Part shown: piece by piece, positions 8,101 through 17,176 of the stretch
How positions within the stretch are numbered: the stretch's first letter is position 1
Layout of the letters: the number at the start of each line of letters is the position of its first letter
The notes under the pieces: model-generated
Databases searched by the model: none
What the model was told of the DNA's origin: nothing
The model's input: only the letters and a program-made list of their open reading frames with translations
Made by a program: the position numbers and the translations under genes
NCBI GenBank assembly: GCA_036511855.1
Contig: DATCBN010000098.1
Coordinates: forward strand, 16,889-80,888
Reading direction: 5' to 3'
From: Candidatus Eremiobacteraceae bacterium
GTDB lineage: Bacteria > Vulcanimicrobiota > Vulcanimicrobiia > Eremiobacterales > Eremiobacteraceae
DNA length: 64,000 nucleotides

Positions 8101-9188
8101 GCCTTTCTTGCGGAATCGTCGGACTGCCGAACGTCGGCAAGTCCACGCTCTTCAATGCGATCACGCGCGCGAGCGTTGCGGCGAGCAACTATCCATTTTG
8201 CACGATCGAGCCGAACGTCGGCATCGTGCCTGTGCCGGACAAACGTCTCGACGAGCTTGCGCGCATTTTCGTCAGCAAGCAGATCGTACCGGCCACAACC
8301 ACATTCACGGACATCGCCGGACTCGTTCGCGGCGCATCGAAGGGCGAGGGGCTTGGCAACGCATTTCTATCGCACATCCGCGAAGTCGATGCGATCGCGA
8401 TGGTCGTCCGTTGCTTCGATGACGACGATGTCGTCCACGTGGACGGCGCGCCGGACCCGCTGCGCGACATCGAGACCATCACCATCGAACTCGCGCTTGC
8501 CGACCTCGTCGGTGTGGAGAAAAAGCTCGACAAGGCGCGCCAGCGCGCCAAAGCGGAGCCGAAGTTCGCGCCCGAAGTAACCGCGTTGGAAAACCTGCGC
8601 GACGCATTGGACGCGGGCAAGGTCGCACGAGCGTTCGCCCATTCGGGGCTTGAGATGTCCCTCGCCAAGGAACTAACTTTGCTCACCGCAAAACCGACGC
8701 TCTACGTCGCGAACGTGGACGAGGCAGGCTCCAACGCTTCGGCGGAGCGCGTCGCTGCGGTGCAGCGCTACGCACAAGCCGAGGGGGCGCAATGTGTCGT
8801 CCTTTGCGCGAAGCTCGAGGCCGAGCTGGCCGATTTGCCTCCGGATGAGGCAGCGGCGTTTGCAAAGGAGCTGGGTCTAGAACAGAGCGGACTGGATAAC
8901 CTGATTCTCGCCGCCTATCGCCTGCTAGACCTGATGACTTTTCTCACCGCGGGCGAAAAGGAGACTCGCGCGTGGACGATCGCGCGAGGCACCAAAGCGC
9001 CTCAGGCCGCAGGGACGATCCATAGCGACATCGAGCGCGGGTTCATCCGGGCGGAAATCGCGGCGTACGAGGACTTGGTTCGCCTGAAGGGTTTGCAGGC
9101 CGTGCGCGAAGCCGGTCTTCTTCGTTCCGAGGGACGCGAATACGTCATGCAAGAAGGCGATGTCGTCAACTTCCGGTTCAACGTCTAA
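8097..9188 (+). CDS. ychF: Redox-regulated ATPase YchF (Obg family)
   Basis: Universally conserved translation-associated P-loop protein of 363 residues that prefers ATP to GTP. G1 is GLPNVGKST (residues 8-16), G3 is DIAGLVRGASKGEGLGN, and the G4 position reads NVDE instead of NKxD, the substitution that explains ATP preference. A coiled-coil insertion and a C-terminal TGS domain (TAGEKETRAWTI to VVNFRFNV) complete the protein. The start ATG at 8097 overlaps the TGA of the MscS gene, which shows translational coupling. An upstream in-frame ATG at 8058 only adds Arg-rich residues and is unlikely. Confidence 0.96.
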   Translation: MSLSCGIVGLPNVGKSTLFNAITRASVAASNYPFCTIEPNVGIVPVPDKRLDELARIFVSKQIVPATTTFTDIAGLVRGASKGEGLGNAFLSHIREVDAIAMVVRCFDDDDVVHVDGAPDPLRDIETITIELALADLVGVEKKLDKARQRAKAEPKFAPEVTALENLRDALDAGKVARAFAHSGLEMSLAKELTLLTAKPTLYVANVDEAGSNASAERVAAVQRYAQAEGAQCVVLCAKLEAELADLPPDEAAAFAKELGLEQSGLDNLILAAYRLLDLMTFLTAGEKETRAWTIARGTKAPQAAGTIHSDIERGFIRAEIAAYEDLVRLKGLQAVREAGLLRSEGREYVMQEGDVVNFRFNV

Positions 9189-9219
9189 CGGCGTTTCACG
9201 CCGCACCAGGAGCAATGTT

Positions 9220-10515
9220 ATGTCACCCACTGCTACCGCGCCCGCATCCAGCCACGACGGTCAGGTATCGGTTTTCGGCGAAGGCATCGCGTATTTCAAC
9301 GAAGCCGCCGCAAAGCTCGAACTGAACGAGAACATGAAGCGCGTCCTCACGCATCCGTCGAGGCAGGTCATCATCTCCATCCCGTTCGCCCGCGACAACG
9401 GGTCGTTTGAAGTGTTCACGGGTTTTCGCGTGCAGTACAATTTCGCGCGCGGACCTGCAAAGGGCGGCGTTCGATTCCATCCCGGCGTGACGCTGGACGA
9501 AGTGACGGCACTCGCCTTTTGGATGACGTGGAAGTGCGCGGTCGTCGACTTGCCGTTCGGCGGCGCGAAAGGTGGCGTCACGTGTGACCCGGCCACGCTG
9601 TCGCCGGCGGAGAACGAGCGGCTCACGCGGCGGTACACGGCGGAGATCATCGAGATCATCGGTCCGGACAAAGACGTACCCGCTCCGGACGTCGGCACGA
9701 ATCCCCAGACGATGGCATGGATGATGGATACCGTCTCGATGCACCTTCGCGGGTACACGCCCGGCGTCGTCACCGGCAAACCGCTCTGCGTCGGCGGATC
9801 GCGGGGCAGAGTCGAAGCCACCGGCCGCGGCGTGATGATCATGATCGAAGCGGCGCTCGAAAAGCAAGGCAAGTCGCTGAACGGCGCGACGGTCGCCGTT
9901 CAGGGTTTCGGCAATGTCGGTTCGATCTCGGCGAAGCTGCTGCACGAGCACGGCGCGAAAGTGGTCGCCATTAGCGACGCCTTCACGGGCGTCCATAATA
10001 AGGATGGGATCGACGTTGCGGCTGCCATCAGCCACGTGACCAATCCAACGAACGTCAAGCGCAGTCTGGAAGGCTTTGCGGGCGGCGACACCATCAGCAA
10101 CACGCAATTGCTCGAACTTCCGTGCGACATTCTCGTGCCGGCAGCGCTCGAGAATCAGATCACGAAGAAGAACGTCAAGAATATCAAGGCACACCTCATC
10201 GCCGAAGGCGCGAACGGCCCCACGACCGCCGACGCGAATAAGATCCTGGCCGAAGGCGGCATCACGGTGATTCCGGACATCCTTGCCAATGCGGGCGGCG
10301 TGACCGTGTCGTACTTCGAGTGGGCGCAAGACCGGGCCGGTTACTATTGGAAGGAGAGCGAGGTCAACGAGCGGCTCAAGGACGTGCTGCGCGAGAACTT
10401 CGACGCGGTCTGGCAGACCGCAAAGGAACATGGCACGGATCTACGCACCGCCGCGTATATGGTGGCCATCCGGCGCGTCGCGGACAGCTACACCACCCGC
10501 GGCTTCTACGCATAA
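9220..10515 (+). CDS. gdhA: Glutamate dehydrogenase (Glu/Leu/Phe/Val dehydrogenase family)
   Basis: Converts glutamate to 2-oxoglutarate and ammonia or the reverse, about 431 residues, the hexameric small type. GPAKGGVRFHP holds the first substrate lysine (Lys81), Lys105 sits in WMTWKCAVVDLPFGG, and the catalytic Lys117 is in GGAKGGV. The dinucleotide fold is GFGNVGS, and an EGANGPTT motif is present. Coenzyme choice (NAD or NADP) is not decidable by eye. ATG 9220 has AGGAG 8 nt upstream, so the longer reading frame from 9160, which overlaps ychF, is not used. Followed by repeat copy 2 at the convergent gap. Confidence 0.95.
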   Translation: MSPTATAPASSHDGQVSVFGEGIAYFNEAAAKLELNENMKRVLTHPSRQVIISIPFARDNGSFEVFTGFRVQYNFARGPAKGGVRFHPGVTLDEVTALAFWMTWKCAVVDLPFGGAKGGVTCDPATLSPAENERLTRRYTAEIIEIIGPDKDVPAPDVGTNPQTMAWMMDTVSMHLRGYTPGVVTGKPLCVGGSRGRVEATGRGVMIMIEAALEKQGKSLNGATVAVQGFGNVGSISAKLLHEHGAKVVAISDAFTGVHNKDGIDVAAAISHVTNPTNVKRSLEGFAGGDTISNTQLLELPCDILVPAALENQITKKNVKNIKAHLIAEGANGPTTADANKILAEGGITVIPDILANAGGVTVSYFEWAQDRAGYYWKESEVNERLKDVLRENFDAVWQTAKEHGTDLRTAAYMVAIRRVADSYTTRGFYA

Positions 10516-10529
10516 TCTATCCGACTATC

Positions 10530-10602
10530 GTATTAGGGCAAGCGATGCTTGCCCTAGTACGGCTTGCCCTAGTACGGCTCGCCACAGTTCGGCTTGTCCT
10601 AC
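10530..10602. repeat. Convergent-gap hairpin repeat, copy 2
   Basis: Core hairpin GGGCAAGC-gat-GCTTGCCC at 10536-10554, flanked by GTATTAGGG on the left. Two further CTTGCCCTAGTAC units follow to the right, then decaying copies (CTCGCCACAGTTC, CTTGTCCTACTAC). It lies between convergent gdhA and the glutaredoxin gene. Confidence 0.85.
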
Positions 10603-10608
10603 TACTTA

Positions 10609-10863
10609 CTATTTCGCGCCGTAGGTCGCTTCCAAGTACGGGATGATACGGTCGTCGTCGTCGATGACGACGTCGCCGTCGACCAAGACTGGAACTTCGG
10701 GCTGACCGGAAATCGCCAAAACCTCGCGGCGTTGCGAGTGAGGGATTGGAACTTCTATGCCTTCATATTCCAAGCCCAGCTTGTCGAGCACGCGCATGAC
10801 CCGCACGCAGTAGCCGCACCAATCGGCTTTGTACAATTTCAGTTTGGGTCGCGGCGAATCCAT
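10609..10863 (-). CDS. Glutaredoxin / GST-N-type thiol protein
   Basis: Small cytosolic thioredoxin-fold protein of 84 residues with a dithiol CGYC active site (Cys16, Cys19), the cis-proline in EVPVL and a C-terminal helix ending PYLEATYG. The sequence after the active site resembles the glutathione S-transferase N-terminal domain as much as classical glutaredoxin. It probably reduces mixed disulfides. ATG start at 10863. Single-gene unit converging on gdhA through repeat copy 2. Confidence 0.87.
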   Translation of the reverse strand: MDSPRPKLKLYKADWCGYCVRVMRVLDKLGLEYEGIEVPIPHSQRREVLAISGQPEVPVLVDGDVVIDDDDRIIPYLEATYGAK

Positions 10864-11044
10864 CTAGGGTGAGGTGCGCTTCGGGGCGGCGCGAGCCCTT
10901 GGGGGCAAGGCGGCCGAGCAAGGCTCGAGGGACGCCGCGCTGCGCTTTTCTCGGTATATGAACTCGGGGAAAGGCACCGTCCGCACCGGAGTGGAAATTG
11001 AAGCAGGCGGGTAGCCACCCGCGACCGGTTGCCGGGGAATTTGA

Positions 11045-11842
11045 ATGTTCGACCAGATTCCGGCTTCAAGCGAAGTGCTCACAGAACGACCGCGCATCCG
11101 CCGTCGTGTCATTGTCGCGCTCGTCCTCTTCGTTGTCGGCTCCGCTCTAGTCCACATCTCGTTCGGATCATCGGTCGCAGCGATGTCCTCATTTTGGCGC
11201 AATGCGGGTCCCGCCGATGAAGGCACAGTCTCTGTCGTGACGCTCTCACGCTCGATCCGCGATTATATTCGTCCGACCCCGACCCCCACGCCACCACCCA
11301 TCGTTGCCAAACGCACCGTGCTGCATATCGCGCAATTGAAATATCGCGAACTGGGCGTTGCCGACCCGGCGCGGAGCCGAAGAACCACCTTGGCGCAACG
11401 CGTATCCCTTATCTCGATGCAGCGGCCGGAAAAAGCAAAGACGACTCCCGAAGATAGCGCGCCTCGGGTCGCCGCCACTGAAGTTCCATCGGTTTCGTCA
11501 CATTCAGCCACGTCGGCCAGCGCCGACACCGGCGGAACCGGAAACGAACTCGCAAGCGCGATCGTCTGGGGCGACGATAATCCAGCGCACATCGTGCGGC
11601 TAGCCGGATTGCCGACTGGGCTTGCCTCCACGTCGCGGCCGGCGCGCGTCGAAGTCGAAGTCGGACCCGACGGCAACGTGATCAGCGTCTCGCTCGTGCA
11701 ATCGTCCGGCGATTCGAACGTCGACGAAGCCGCGCTCGCCGCGGCCAAGCAATCGATGTACGCGCCGGCCACGCTCAACGGTCTGCCCGTGCACGGCACA
11801 TGCACGGTCGACTTCAACACCGGCGAGGCCAGCTCGACCTGA
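11045..11842 (+). CDS. TonB-like energy-transducer family protein
   Basis: A 265-residue inner-membrane protein. The order of parts is a short basic cytosolic N-terminus, one membrane helix at about residues 21-43, a periplasmic stretch with a Pro-Thr run (about 76-85), a variable Ser/Ala/Thr-rich linker, and a C-terminal TonB-type domain (about 200-260, ARVEVEVGPDGNVISVSLVQSS). TonB proteins carry proton-motive force from ExbBD to outer-membrane receptors. ExbBD are not in this window, so whether this one powers the receptor at 17276 is inference. A role as a plain TonB-C-domain periplasmic protein is the alternative. The stop overlaps the start region of queG. Confidence 0.75.
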   Translation: MFDQIPASSEVLTERPRIRRRVIVALVLFVVGSALVHISFGSSVAAMSSFWRNAGPADEGTVSVVTLSRSIRDYIRPTPTPTPPPIVAKRTVLHIAQLKYRELGVADPARSRRTTLAQRVSLISMQRPEKAKTTPEDSAPRVAATEVPSVSSHSATSASADTGGTGNELASAIVWGDDNPAHIVRLAGLPTGLASTSRPARVEVEVGPDGNVISVSLVQSSGDSNVDEAALAAAKQSMYAPATLNGLPVHGTCTVDFNTGEASST

Positions 11843-13014
11843 TCGCTCCCGGAACATCGACAGACGCGCTCGCGAAAGCGCAGATAATTTCTCATGCGCG
11901 CGAGCTTGGATTCGACCTCGTGGGCATCGCCGGGGCCGAGCCGTTCGACGTCGAGCGCCAGACGTTCGAGCGCCGAGCGGCCGCGGGTATGCTCGGTCAA
12001 TGGAGCTATCCGCCCGATCGGATCGCGGTAATCGCCGATCCGCGCGCCTCTCTTCCTGGCGCTGCGTCGATCGTCTGCACCGCAACGTCGTATCTGACGG
12101 ACGACGAACCGTACGACCCGTACGCGCCCGGCCTTCGAGGCGCGGTCTCTCGCCACTCATGGGGCCGCGACTATCACCGCGTCATCGGTGGGCGTTTGCG
12201 CGCGCTGGCGAGCTGGATCGAGGCGGAGTACAGCGGCGCGAAATGTCTGCCGTGCGTCGACACAGGTCCGCTCATCGACCGAGCGGCCGCGGTGCGCGCG
12301 GGCATCGGATGGTTCGGCAAGAATGCAAACGTGCTGACGAGAGAATACGGGTCGTGGGTCTTGCTCGGCGAGGTCATCACGACGCTATCACTGCCGGCCG
12401 ATGCACCGCTTGCCAAAAATTGCGGCGAGTGCGTGACGTGCGTCGCCCGCTGTCCGACCGGCGCTATCGGACCCGACGGTGCGATAGACGCCCGCCGCTG
12501 CATATCGGACCTTACGCAGCTCAAGGCGCCCATACCGCGAGAGTTGCGCTCGGCGATCGGCAACCGCATTTGGGGATGCGACGATTGTCAGTCGGTCTGT
12601 CCGGTGAACGAGCGCAAAGAACGCGACGGAGCCGGTACGAGCACGACATTCGCACCGCTTTCCGATGTCGGCACATCTGTGGACTTACCCGCCGTGCTGC
12701 GCATGACCAAAGGCGAGTTCCGACGGTGGTTCGCGCCGACATCCATGGCCTGGCGCGGGAAAGCCGTGCTTCAGCGCAATGCGGCCGTCGCTCTCGGCAA
12801 TTCGCGCGACCGGCGGGCTGTCGCTCCGCTCATCGAGGCGCTGCGTGACCGCAAGCCGCTCGTGCGCGGCCACGCCGCATGGGCGCTGGGCGAGCTTGGT
12901 GCGCAAAGCGGCGACTCCGGACGAGCTGCCCTCGAAGATCTGCGCGCGAAAGAACAAGTGACATGGGTGCGTGAAGAAGCAGAGTTCGCGCTTTCGCGGT
13001 TGAGCGCCGGTTAG
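11800..13014 (+). CDS. queG: Epoxyqueuosine reductase
   Basis: Cobalamin- and iron-sulfur-dependent enzyme that performs the last step of queuosine tRNA modification. An N-terminal domain (ARELGFDLVGIAG) is followed by the cobalamin-binding region (RDYHRVIGGRL, PCVDTGPLIDRAAAVRAGIGWFGKN). Two [4Fe-4S] sets follow: CGECVTCVARCP, and CISD with CDDCQSVCP. A C-terminal HEAT-repeat tail completes it. The annotated ATG 11800 overlaps the upstream gene by 43 nt and adds 13 residues not expected for the family. CTG 11839 (overlapping TGA as CTGA, with GGCGAGG 10 nt upstream) would give a family-like N-terminus. The choice is open. queG needs B12, so the organism must make or import cobalamin. Confidence 0.94.
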   Translation: MHGRLQHRRGQLDLIAPGTSTDALAKAQIISHARELGFDLVGIAGAEPFDVERQTFERRAAAGMLGQWSYPPDRIAVIADPRASLPGAASIVCTATSYLTDDEPYDPYAPGLRGAVSRHSWGRDYHRVIGGRLRALASWIEAEYSGAKCLPCVDTGPLIDRAAAVRAGIGWFGKNANVLTREYGSWVLLGEVITTLSLPADAPLAKNCGECVTCVARCPTGAIGPDGAIDARRCISDLTQLKAPIPRELRSAIGNRIWGCDDCQSVCPVNERKERDGAGTSTTFAPLSDVGTSVDLPAVLRMTKGEFRRWFAPTSMAWRGKAVLQRNAAVALGNSRDRRAVAPLIEALRDRKPLVRGHAAWALGELGAQSGDSGRAALEDLRAKEQVTWVREEAEFALSRLSAG

Positions 13015-13017
13015 AAA

Positions 13018-13752
13018 TCACTGACCGGCGGCCGCGTCGATTTTCGCGGCGCCCGCGCGCAGTTCGACCGTCACAGTCCGGATCGGACGATCCGGCGCCG
13101 CATCGACGGAGATCGACCGAGCCTCGACGACGGCGAATTCTTCCGAGCAGTGCCAGACGGGTCCGGCGTGCGAGCGATGATCGGCCGCGGTGGATCCGCC
13201 GGCGATTCCAAACGCCCGGCGGGCTGCGAACCCGACATCGGTCGATGCAGCGAGCGAGATGATGCGCCGCTGCGCGACAGCCCAGGCATCCGCGCAGCGG
13301 GACCAACGATCATCGGCTGAAGCGATGGCCCCGTCGCAGGCCACGAGCGTCGGCTGGTGCGCCGAATCGATCAGCGCCACGAGGCGAGCCTTCTGCGCGG
13401 CCGCGTCCGCGCGCCCGGACGAGAGCAGCGCGCAGAAAACGATGACGTACCGCCCTTCGATCGGAAACGTGATCCGGAGCGCGCCACACGGCTCTCGCAC
13501 CTGGCCGAAATCAAAACGTTCCATCGATCCAACGGCGAGCGTGCCCTTCCAAAGGAGCGCGAGGCCGGCGCTATCGTCCGCACTCCACGCTTGCGTGGCG
13601 GCGCGCATCGACCGCGGTCCTGCGAGCCGCGAAGCGCGCGCAGGCCCTATGCCGGTCAACGCCACGACGTCAGGCGCGTGCACGTCAAGTGCGGATTCGA
13701 GCTGGCTTCCAAGCGAACTCGCGTCGGCGGTGAGAATGCGGACTCGTTGCAT
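13018..13752 (-). CDS. Endonuclease/exonuclease/phosphatase-like protein, active site degenerate
   Basis: A 244-residue protein whose N-terminus (VRILTADASS, then DVVALTGIGP) has the beginning of the EEP (DNase I-like) fold: a strand ending near an active-site Asn and the DVVALQE motif. In this copy the Asn position reads Asp and the catalytic Glu of ALQE is replaced (ALTG). A later CDGAIASADDRW may correspond to the GDFN motif and lacks its Asn. The protein is therefore either a non-catalytic EEP relative or only loosely related. ATG 13752 has an AAAGAA upstream; earlier ATG 13827 would overlap the divergent UPF0173 gene. Its end lies 3 bp from that of queG (convergent). Confidence 0.55.
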   Translation of the reverse strand: MQRVRILTADASSLGSQLESALDVHAPDVVALTGIGPARASRLAGPRSMRAATQAWSADDSAGLALLWKGTLAVGSMERFDFGQVREPCGALRITFPIEGRYVIVFCALLSSGRADAAAQKARLVALIDSAHQPTLVACDGAIASADDRWSRCADAWAVAQRRIISLAASTDVGFAARRAFGIAGGSTAADHRSHAGPVWHCSEEFAVVEARSISVDAAPDRPIRTVTVELRAGAAKIDAAAGQ

Positions 13753-13811
13753 GAATTCTTTCGTTTTAGCGGCGGTAGGGAAAGCCCCTTTGGGACAAAA
13801 AGCCCCGCCGC

Positions 13812-14543
13812 ATGAATTTGGGCACACTAGAAATCACATTTTGCGGTCACGCGACATTCGCCATGCGATCGCCAAGCGGCAAACACATCATGGTCGACCC
13901 GTTTTTGGAGCAGAATCCGATGTGCCCGCCCAAGCTCAAGCGTCCAAGCGCGCTTGACGCGATCTTCGTCACGCACGGCCATTCCGATCACATCGCCGAC
14001 GCTGTGCCGCTCGCGAAGCGTTTGAACTGCAAGGTCATCGCCATTCCCGAGACCGCCGCATGGCTTGGCGCTCAGGGCGTCGAGAACACCATCAACATGA
14101 ACAAAGGCGGCACCGTCGATGTCGACGGCATCAAAGCCACAATGACGCACGCCGTGCATAGTTGCGGAATCCAGGGTGATGGGAACACAAGACTGTACGG
14201 CGGAGAGGCAGCCGGCTACGTCTTCACATTCGAAAACGGCATTCGCGTCTATCACGCGGGCGACACGGCCGTGTTCAGCGACATGAAGATCATCGCCGAT
14301 CTTTACAGTCCGGATATCCTCATGCTGCCCATCGGCGGCTATTACACCATGGATCCGCTTCAGGCGGCCTATGCCGCTCGTCTGATGAGCGCGAAAGTCG
14401 TCGTACCCATGCACTACGGAACATTTCCGATGCTCACCGGCACGCCGGACCAACTGCGCGAATTGTCGGCCGACGTACCTGGGTTGCGCATCATCGATCT
14501 AAAACCAGGTCAGACCCTCACCGGAGAGCTCGCGATAAAGTAG
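13812..14543 (+). CDS. UPF0173 metal-dependent hydrolase (metallo-beta-lactamase superfamily)
   Basis: A 243-residue YtkL/UPF0173-type hydrolase. The metal-binding HGHSDH is at residues 55-60; a further His in THAVHS, the Asp of HAGDTAVF and the terminal His in PMHYGTF complete a two-metal site. The physiological substrate of the family is not known. Family-typical length. ATG 13812 lies in a short divergent region with the EEP-like gene (60 bp). It converges on the DUF47 gene with only 11 bp between stops and no hairpin repeat. Confidence 0.93.
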   Translation: MNLGTLEITFCGHATFAMRSPSGKHIMVDPFLEQNPMCPPKLKRPSALDAIFVTHGHSDHIADAVPLAKRLNCKVIAIPETAAWLGAQGVENTINMNKGGTVDVDGIKATMTHAVHSCGIQGDGNTRLYGGEAAGYVFTFENGIRVYHAGDTAVFSDMKIIADLYSPDILMLPIGGYYTMDPLQAAYAARLMSAKVVVPMHYGTFPMLTGTPDQLRELSADVPGLRIIDLKPGQTLTGELAIK

Positions 14544-14554
14544 GCGCCGCCCCC

Positions 14555-15172
14555 TCAAGTCACCTTGACGACGATCTTGAGGATGAGGCGCCCGATGGCT
14601 TCAGCCCGGTCCGCACTGTTGCTCAAATGGCGGTAGATCTCGCGGCGTTTGAGCGCCGTGGGCAGATCGGGATTGTCGAATAGCCGCGTGATCGTCCGTC
14701 GGTAGACATCCTCCACGCGATGTTCCGATTGGATCGCCGCGCGCGCGCCGTCGATAGCGCGCCGCGTTTCGTGCGGCAATGAAGTGACGGCATCGAGGAT
14801 GTGGTTCGACGAATCCAACAAGATCGTGCCCATCTCGCCCATCTCCGGCGTGGCGCCGATGCCGAAGAGTTTGAGCTCGCGCGCGGCGTTGTTGAGATAG
14901 TCGAGCATGTCATCGATCGCCTCGCTCAGCGTATAGAGATCTCCTCGATCGATCGGTGTGACGAACGTGTCTTGCAGCGCGTCGATCATGTCGCGCAAGA
15001 CCTTGTCGCCGCGATTTTCAATATCGTGGACTTGCTCGGAGAGACTGGCGTCGCCGGTCTCGATGTAACGCAGCAGCTTCGCGCTGGCTTCGCCGAGCAA
15101 GGCTGCGTGATCGTGCAACAAACCATAAAACCGGTCGGACTGCGCCGGACGAAATATGTTCGTGAGCCACAT
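14555..15172 (-). CDS. DUF47 / PhoU-like phosphate transport regulator
   Basis: All-helical 205-residue protein of the DUF47 (UPF0111, Pit accessory protein) family. It is distantly related to PhoU, with the ExxxxD motifs DIENRGDKV and ALKRREIYRHLSNSADRAEAIG that bind metal. DUF47 proteins are nearly always encoded beside a PiT permease and are thought to regulate it; that is exactly the arrangement here. ATG 15172 follows GGGAG at proper spacing. The TTG at 15187 would overlap the pit gene and is not needed. Only 4 bp separate pit and this gene, so they form an operon. Confidence 0.9.
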   Translation of the reverse strand: MWLTNIFRPAQSDRFYGLLHDHAALLGEASAKLLRYIETGDASLSEQVHDIENRGDKVLRDMIDALQDTFVTPIDRGDLYTLSEAIDDMLDYLNNAARELKLFGIGATPEMGEMGTILLDSSNHILDAVTSLPHETRRAIDGARAAIQSEHRVEDVYRRTITRLFDNPDLPTALKRREIYRHLSNSADRAEAIGRLILKIVVKVT

Positions 15173-15176
15173 GACA

Positions 15177-16130
15177 TCATCTCCCAAAAAGACGGAGCAC
15201 CGTTGTCGCGAGCGCGCCTGCGCAGAGTGCCGTGGGCGCCGTGAGCACCCAGGAGCCGACGATCCTCATCACGGTCTGCCAATGCAGCGTCCGCAAATTG
15301 TCGCTCGCACCGACCCCGAAGATCGCGCTTGTCGCAGCCTGCGTAGAACTGACCGGCGCGCCGAATGCCGCGGCGCCGATCACGGTCGCTGCGGCCGCGA
15401 ACTGGAACGCGAGTGCGTGCGGTGGGCGGATCGAGAACAGACGATTGCCGACCGTGCGCGCGATCCGGATCCCGCCGAGAATCATCCCGGTCGCAAACGT
15501 AGCCGCGGTGAGCGCGATCATCCAAAACGGCGTCGCAAACGACTGGCCGCCGGCCACGAGCACCGCAGCGGCGAAAAGCCCGACCGTCTTTTCCGCATCG
15601 TTAGCCCCGTAGCCAAGCGCTTGCAAGGCGATTGTACCCCATTGCAGCTGCATGATGCGATCGCCGGTCCGGCGCGAGACGAACGAAAGGATGAGCAAGA
15701 CGACGGCATACACAAGTGCGCCGGCGACGAACCCCACGACCGGCGAGACGACCAGTGCGATAGCGACCTTTTCGACGCCGTGCCACTCAACCGCCGCCAA
15801 TCCCGGACCCGCCCATATCGCTCCAACCATCGCACCGACCAAGGCCACCGATCCGCTCGTGGGCACGCTCGCATAGTACATGATGAGGCGCGTGACGATG
15901 CCCCCGGCGATGCCGGCGCCGAGCAGCGCCGAGCCGAGGTTCTGATAGTCGGCGATGCCGCCGGCGATCGTGCTCGCGACCGCGGTGCCGAAAACGATCG
16001 GACCGAAGAGCACACCCGCTGCGATGACGCACAGCGCTTGCCGCTGCGAAACGGTTCTGCTCGCCGCGGCCGCCGCCAGAAGATTGCCCCCGTCGCTCGC
16101 CCCCGAGATCAGGGTGTAGACGATGCCCAA
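15177..16130 (-). CDS. pit: PiT-family inorganic phosphate transporter
   Basis: Integral inner-membrane phosphate (or metal-phosphate) symporter of 317 residues with about ten helices. The two inverted family repeats are visible: GASDGGNLLAAAAASR near the N-terminus and GYGANDAEKTVGLFAA in the second half, plus GAPVSSTQAATSAIFG, all classic PiT signatures. The first signature reads GASDGGN rather than GANDxAN. TTG 16130 is the only standard start. The frame stays open upstream and reads as more hydrophobic sequence (HPAVFSGLLAL), so the real start may be a non-standard codon a little upstream. Operon with DUF47. Confidence 0.92.
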   Translation of the reverse strand: MGIVYTLISGASDGGNLLAAAAASRTVSQRQALCVIAAGVLFGPIVFGTAVASTIAGGIADYQNLGSALLGAGIAGGIVTRLIMYYASVPTSGSVALVGAMVGAIWAGPGLAAVEWHGVEKVAIALVVSPVVGFVAGALVYAVVLLILSFVSRRTGDRIMQLQWGTIALQALGYGANDAEKTVGLFAAAVLVAGGQSFATPFWMIALTAATFATGMILGGIRIARTVGNRLFSIRPPHALAFQFAAAATVIGAAAFGAPVSSTQAATSAIFGVGASDNLRTLHWQTVMRIVGSWVLTAPTALCAGALATTVLRLFGR

Positions 16131-16179
16131 CGCGAGAAGGCCGGAAAAGACGGCGGGATGCGTGTGCCGATCCTCGTGC

Positions 16180-17094
16180 CTAGATGATGCGCTTGCCGAG
16201 CAGCGAGGCGATCAGGCCGACCGCAAAGCGCGCGGTCATGTTGTGGTCGTCGAGGGCTGGGTTGACCTCGGTGAGTTCCAACGAATGCGCAATGCCGCTA
16301 TCTGCAAGCATCTCCATCGCGAGGTGCGCTTCGCGATAGGTGAGTCCGCCCGGTACGGGTGTGCCGGTTCCCGGCGCCATGGCCGGATCGACCGAGTCGA
16401 TGTCGAGGCTTATGTGCGCGGTTCCGGCGCCGCGCCCGGCCGTCTCGATGGCGCGATCCATAACATGCGCCATGCCGTACCGGTCGATGTCGGTCATCGT
16501 GAACGTGCTCATCCCGCGCTCGCGGATGGCTCGGCGCTCGTGCAGATCGAGGTCGCGCAAGCCGATGAAAACGGTTCTCGACGGATCGACTGCCGGAGTA
16601 TGGAAATCGGGATTGGGGAAGAGGTCGGGGGCATCGCCGAGCGCGGAGGCGAGCGACATCCCGTGCAGGTTTCCGGTCGGCGTGGAGTCCGGCGAGTTCA
16701 TGTCCGCGTGCGCGTCGATCCAGATCAGACCTTGCGCGCCAAGGACGCGGGCGCAACCCGCCAAAGCGCCGGTCGCCAATGAGTGGTCGCCGCCCATCAC
16801 CACCGGAAACGCGCCGCCGCGCAACGACGCTTCGACCGCCGCCGCGGTGTTCAGGCACATCTGCCGGATGGCGGCGACGTGACGCGGCAGGCCGGGACCG
16901 CCCAGATTTCGCTCTTCGGATTGCGGCACGACCACATTGCCGCAGTCGCGCACGTCGCAACCAATCGACTTGAGCTGCTCGAGAACGCCTGCGGCGCGAA
17001 GCGCGTCGGGACCCAGCCGGACGCCCCGCCGCCCTGCGCCGATATCAACGGGAACGCCGATCAAATCCACGCGTCTGCCGGCAAGTCCGGCCAT
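16180..17094 (-). CDS. rocF: Arginase (ureohydrolase family)
   Basis: Binuclear manganese enzyme hydrolysing arginine to ornithine and urea, 304 residues. All metal-ligand motifs are present: GGDHS (101-105), DAHAD (127-131) and SLDIDSVDP near 228-236, together with GTGTPVPGGL. The N-terminal pattern (DLIGVPVDIGAGRRGVRLGP) is that of arginase rather than agmatinase or formimidoglutamase. It is transcribed with pit and DUF47 on the minus strand but separated by 49 bp. It diverges from the TonB receptor across a region containing a palindrome. Ornithine from this enzyme could feed the decarboxylase at the left edge. Confidence 0.94.
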   Translation of the reverse strand: MAGLAGRRVDLIGVPVDIGAGRRGVRLGPDALRAAGVLEQLKSIGCDVRDCGNVVVPQSEERNLGGPGLPRHVAAIRQMCLNTAAAVEASLRGGAFPVVMGGDHSLATGALAGCARVLGAQGLIWIDAHADMNSPDSTPTGNLHGMSLASALGDAPDLFPNPDFHTPAVDPSRTVFIGLRDLDLHERRAIRERGMSTFTMTDIDRYGMAHVMDRAIETAGRGAGTAHISLDIDSVDPAMAPGTGTPVPGGLTYREAHLAMEMLADSGIAHSLELTEVNPALDDHNMTARFAVGLIASLLGKRII

Positions 17095-17176
17095 GATTGA
17101 AGGCTCGCTTTCAGGACGAAGCCGGGAAGGACCGGAATATTGTCCTGAAGGCCGGGCAAATCCGCTCGATGTCCTT

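Noticed and set aside
9223..10431. 402-codon frame opposite glutamate dehydrogenase
   Set aside because: Composition of an antisense shadow; no family features, and the plus-strand enzyme is certain.
10864..11044. Possible riboswitch before the TonB-like gene
   Set aside because: I compared it by eye with the cobalamin box and found no match; nothing else is supported in these 181 bp.
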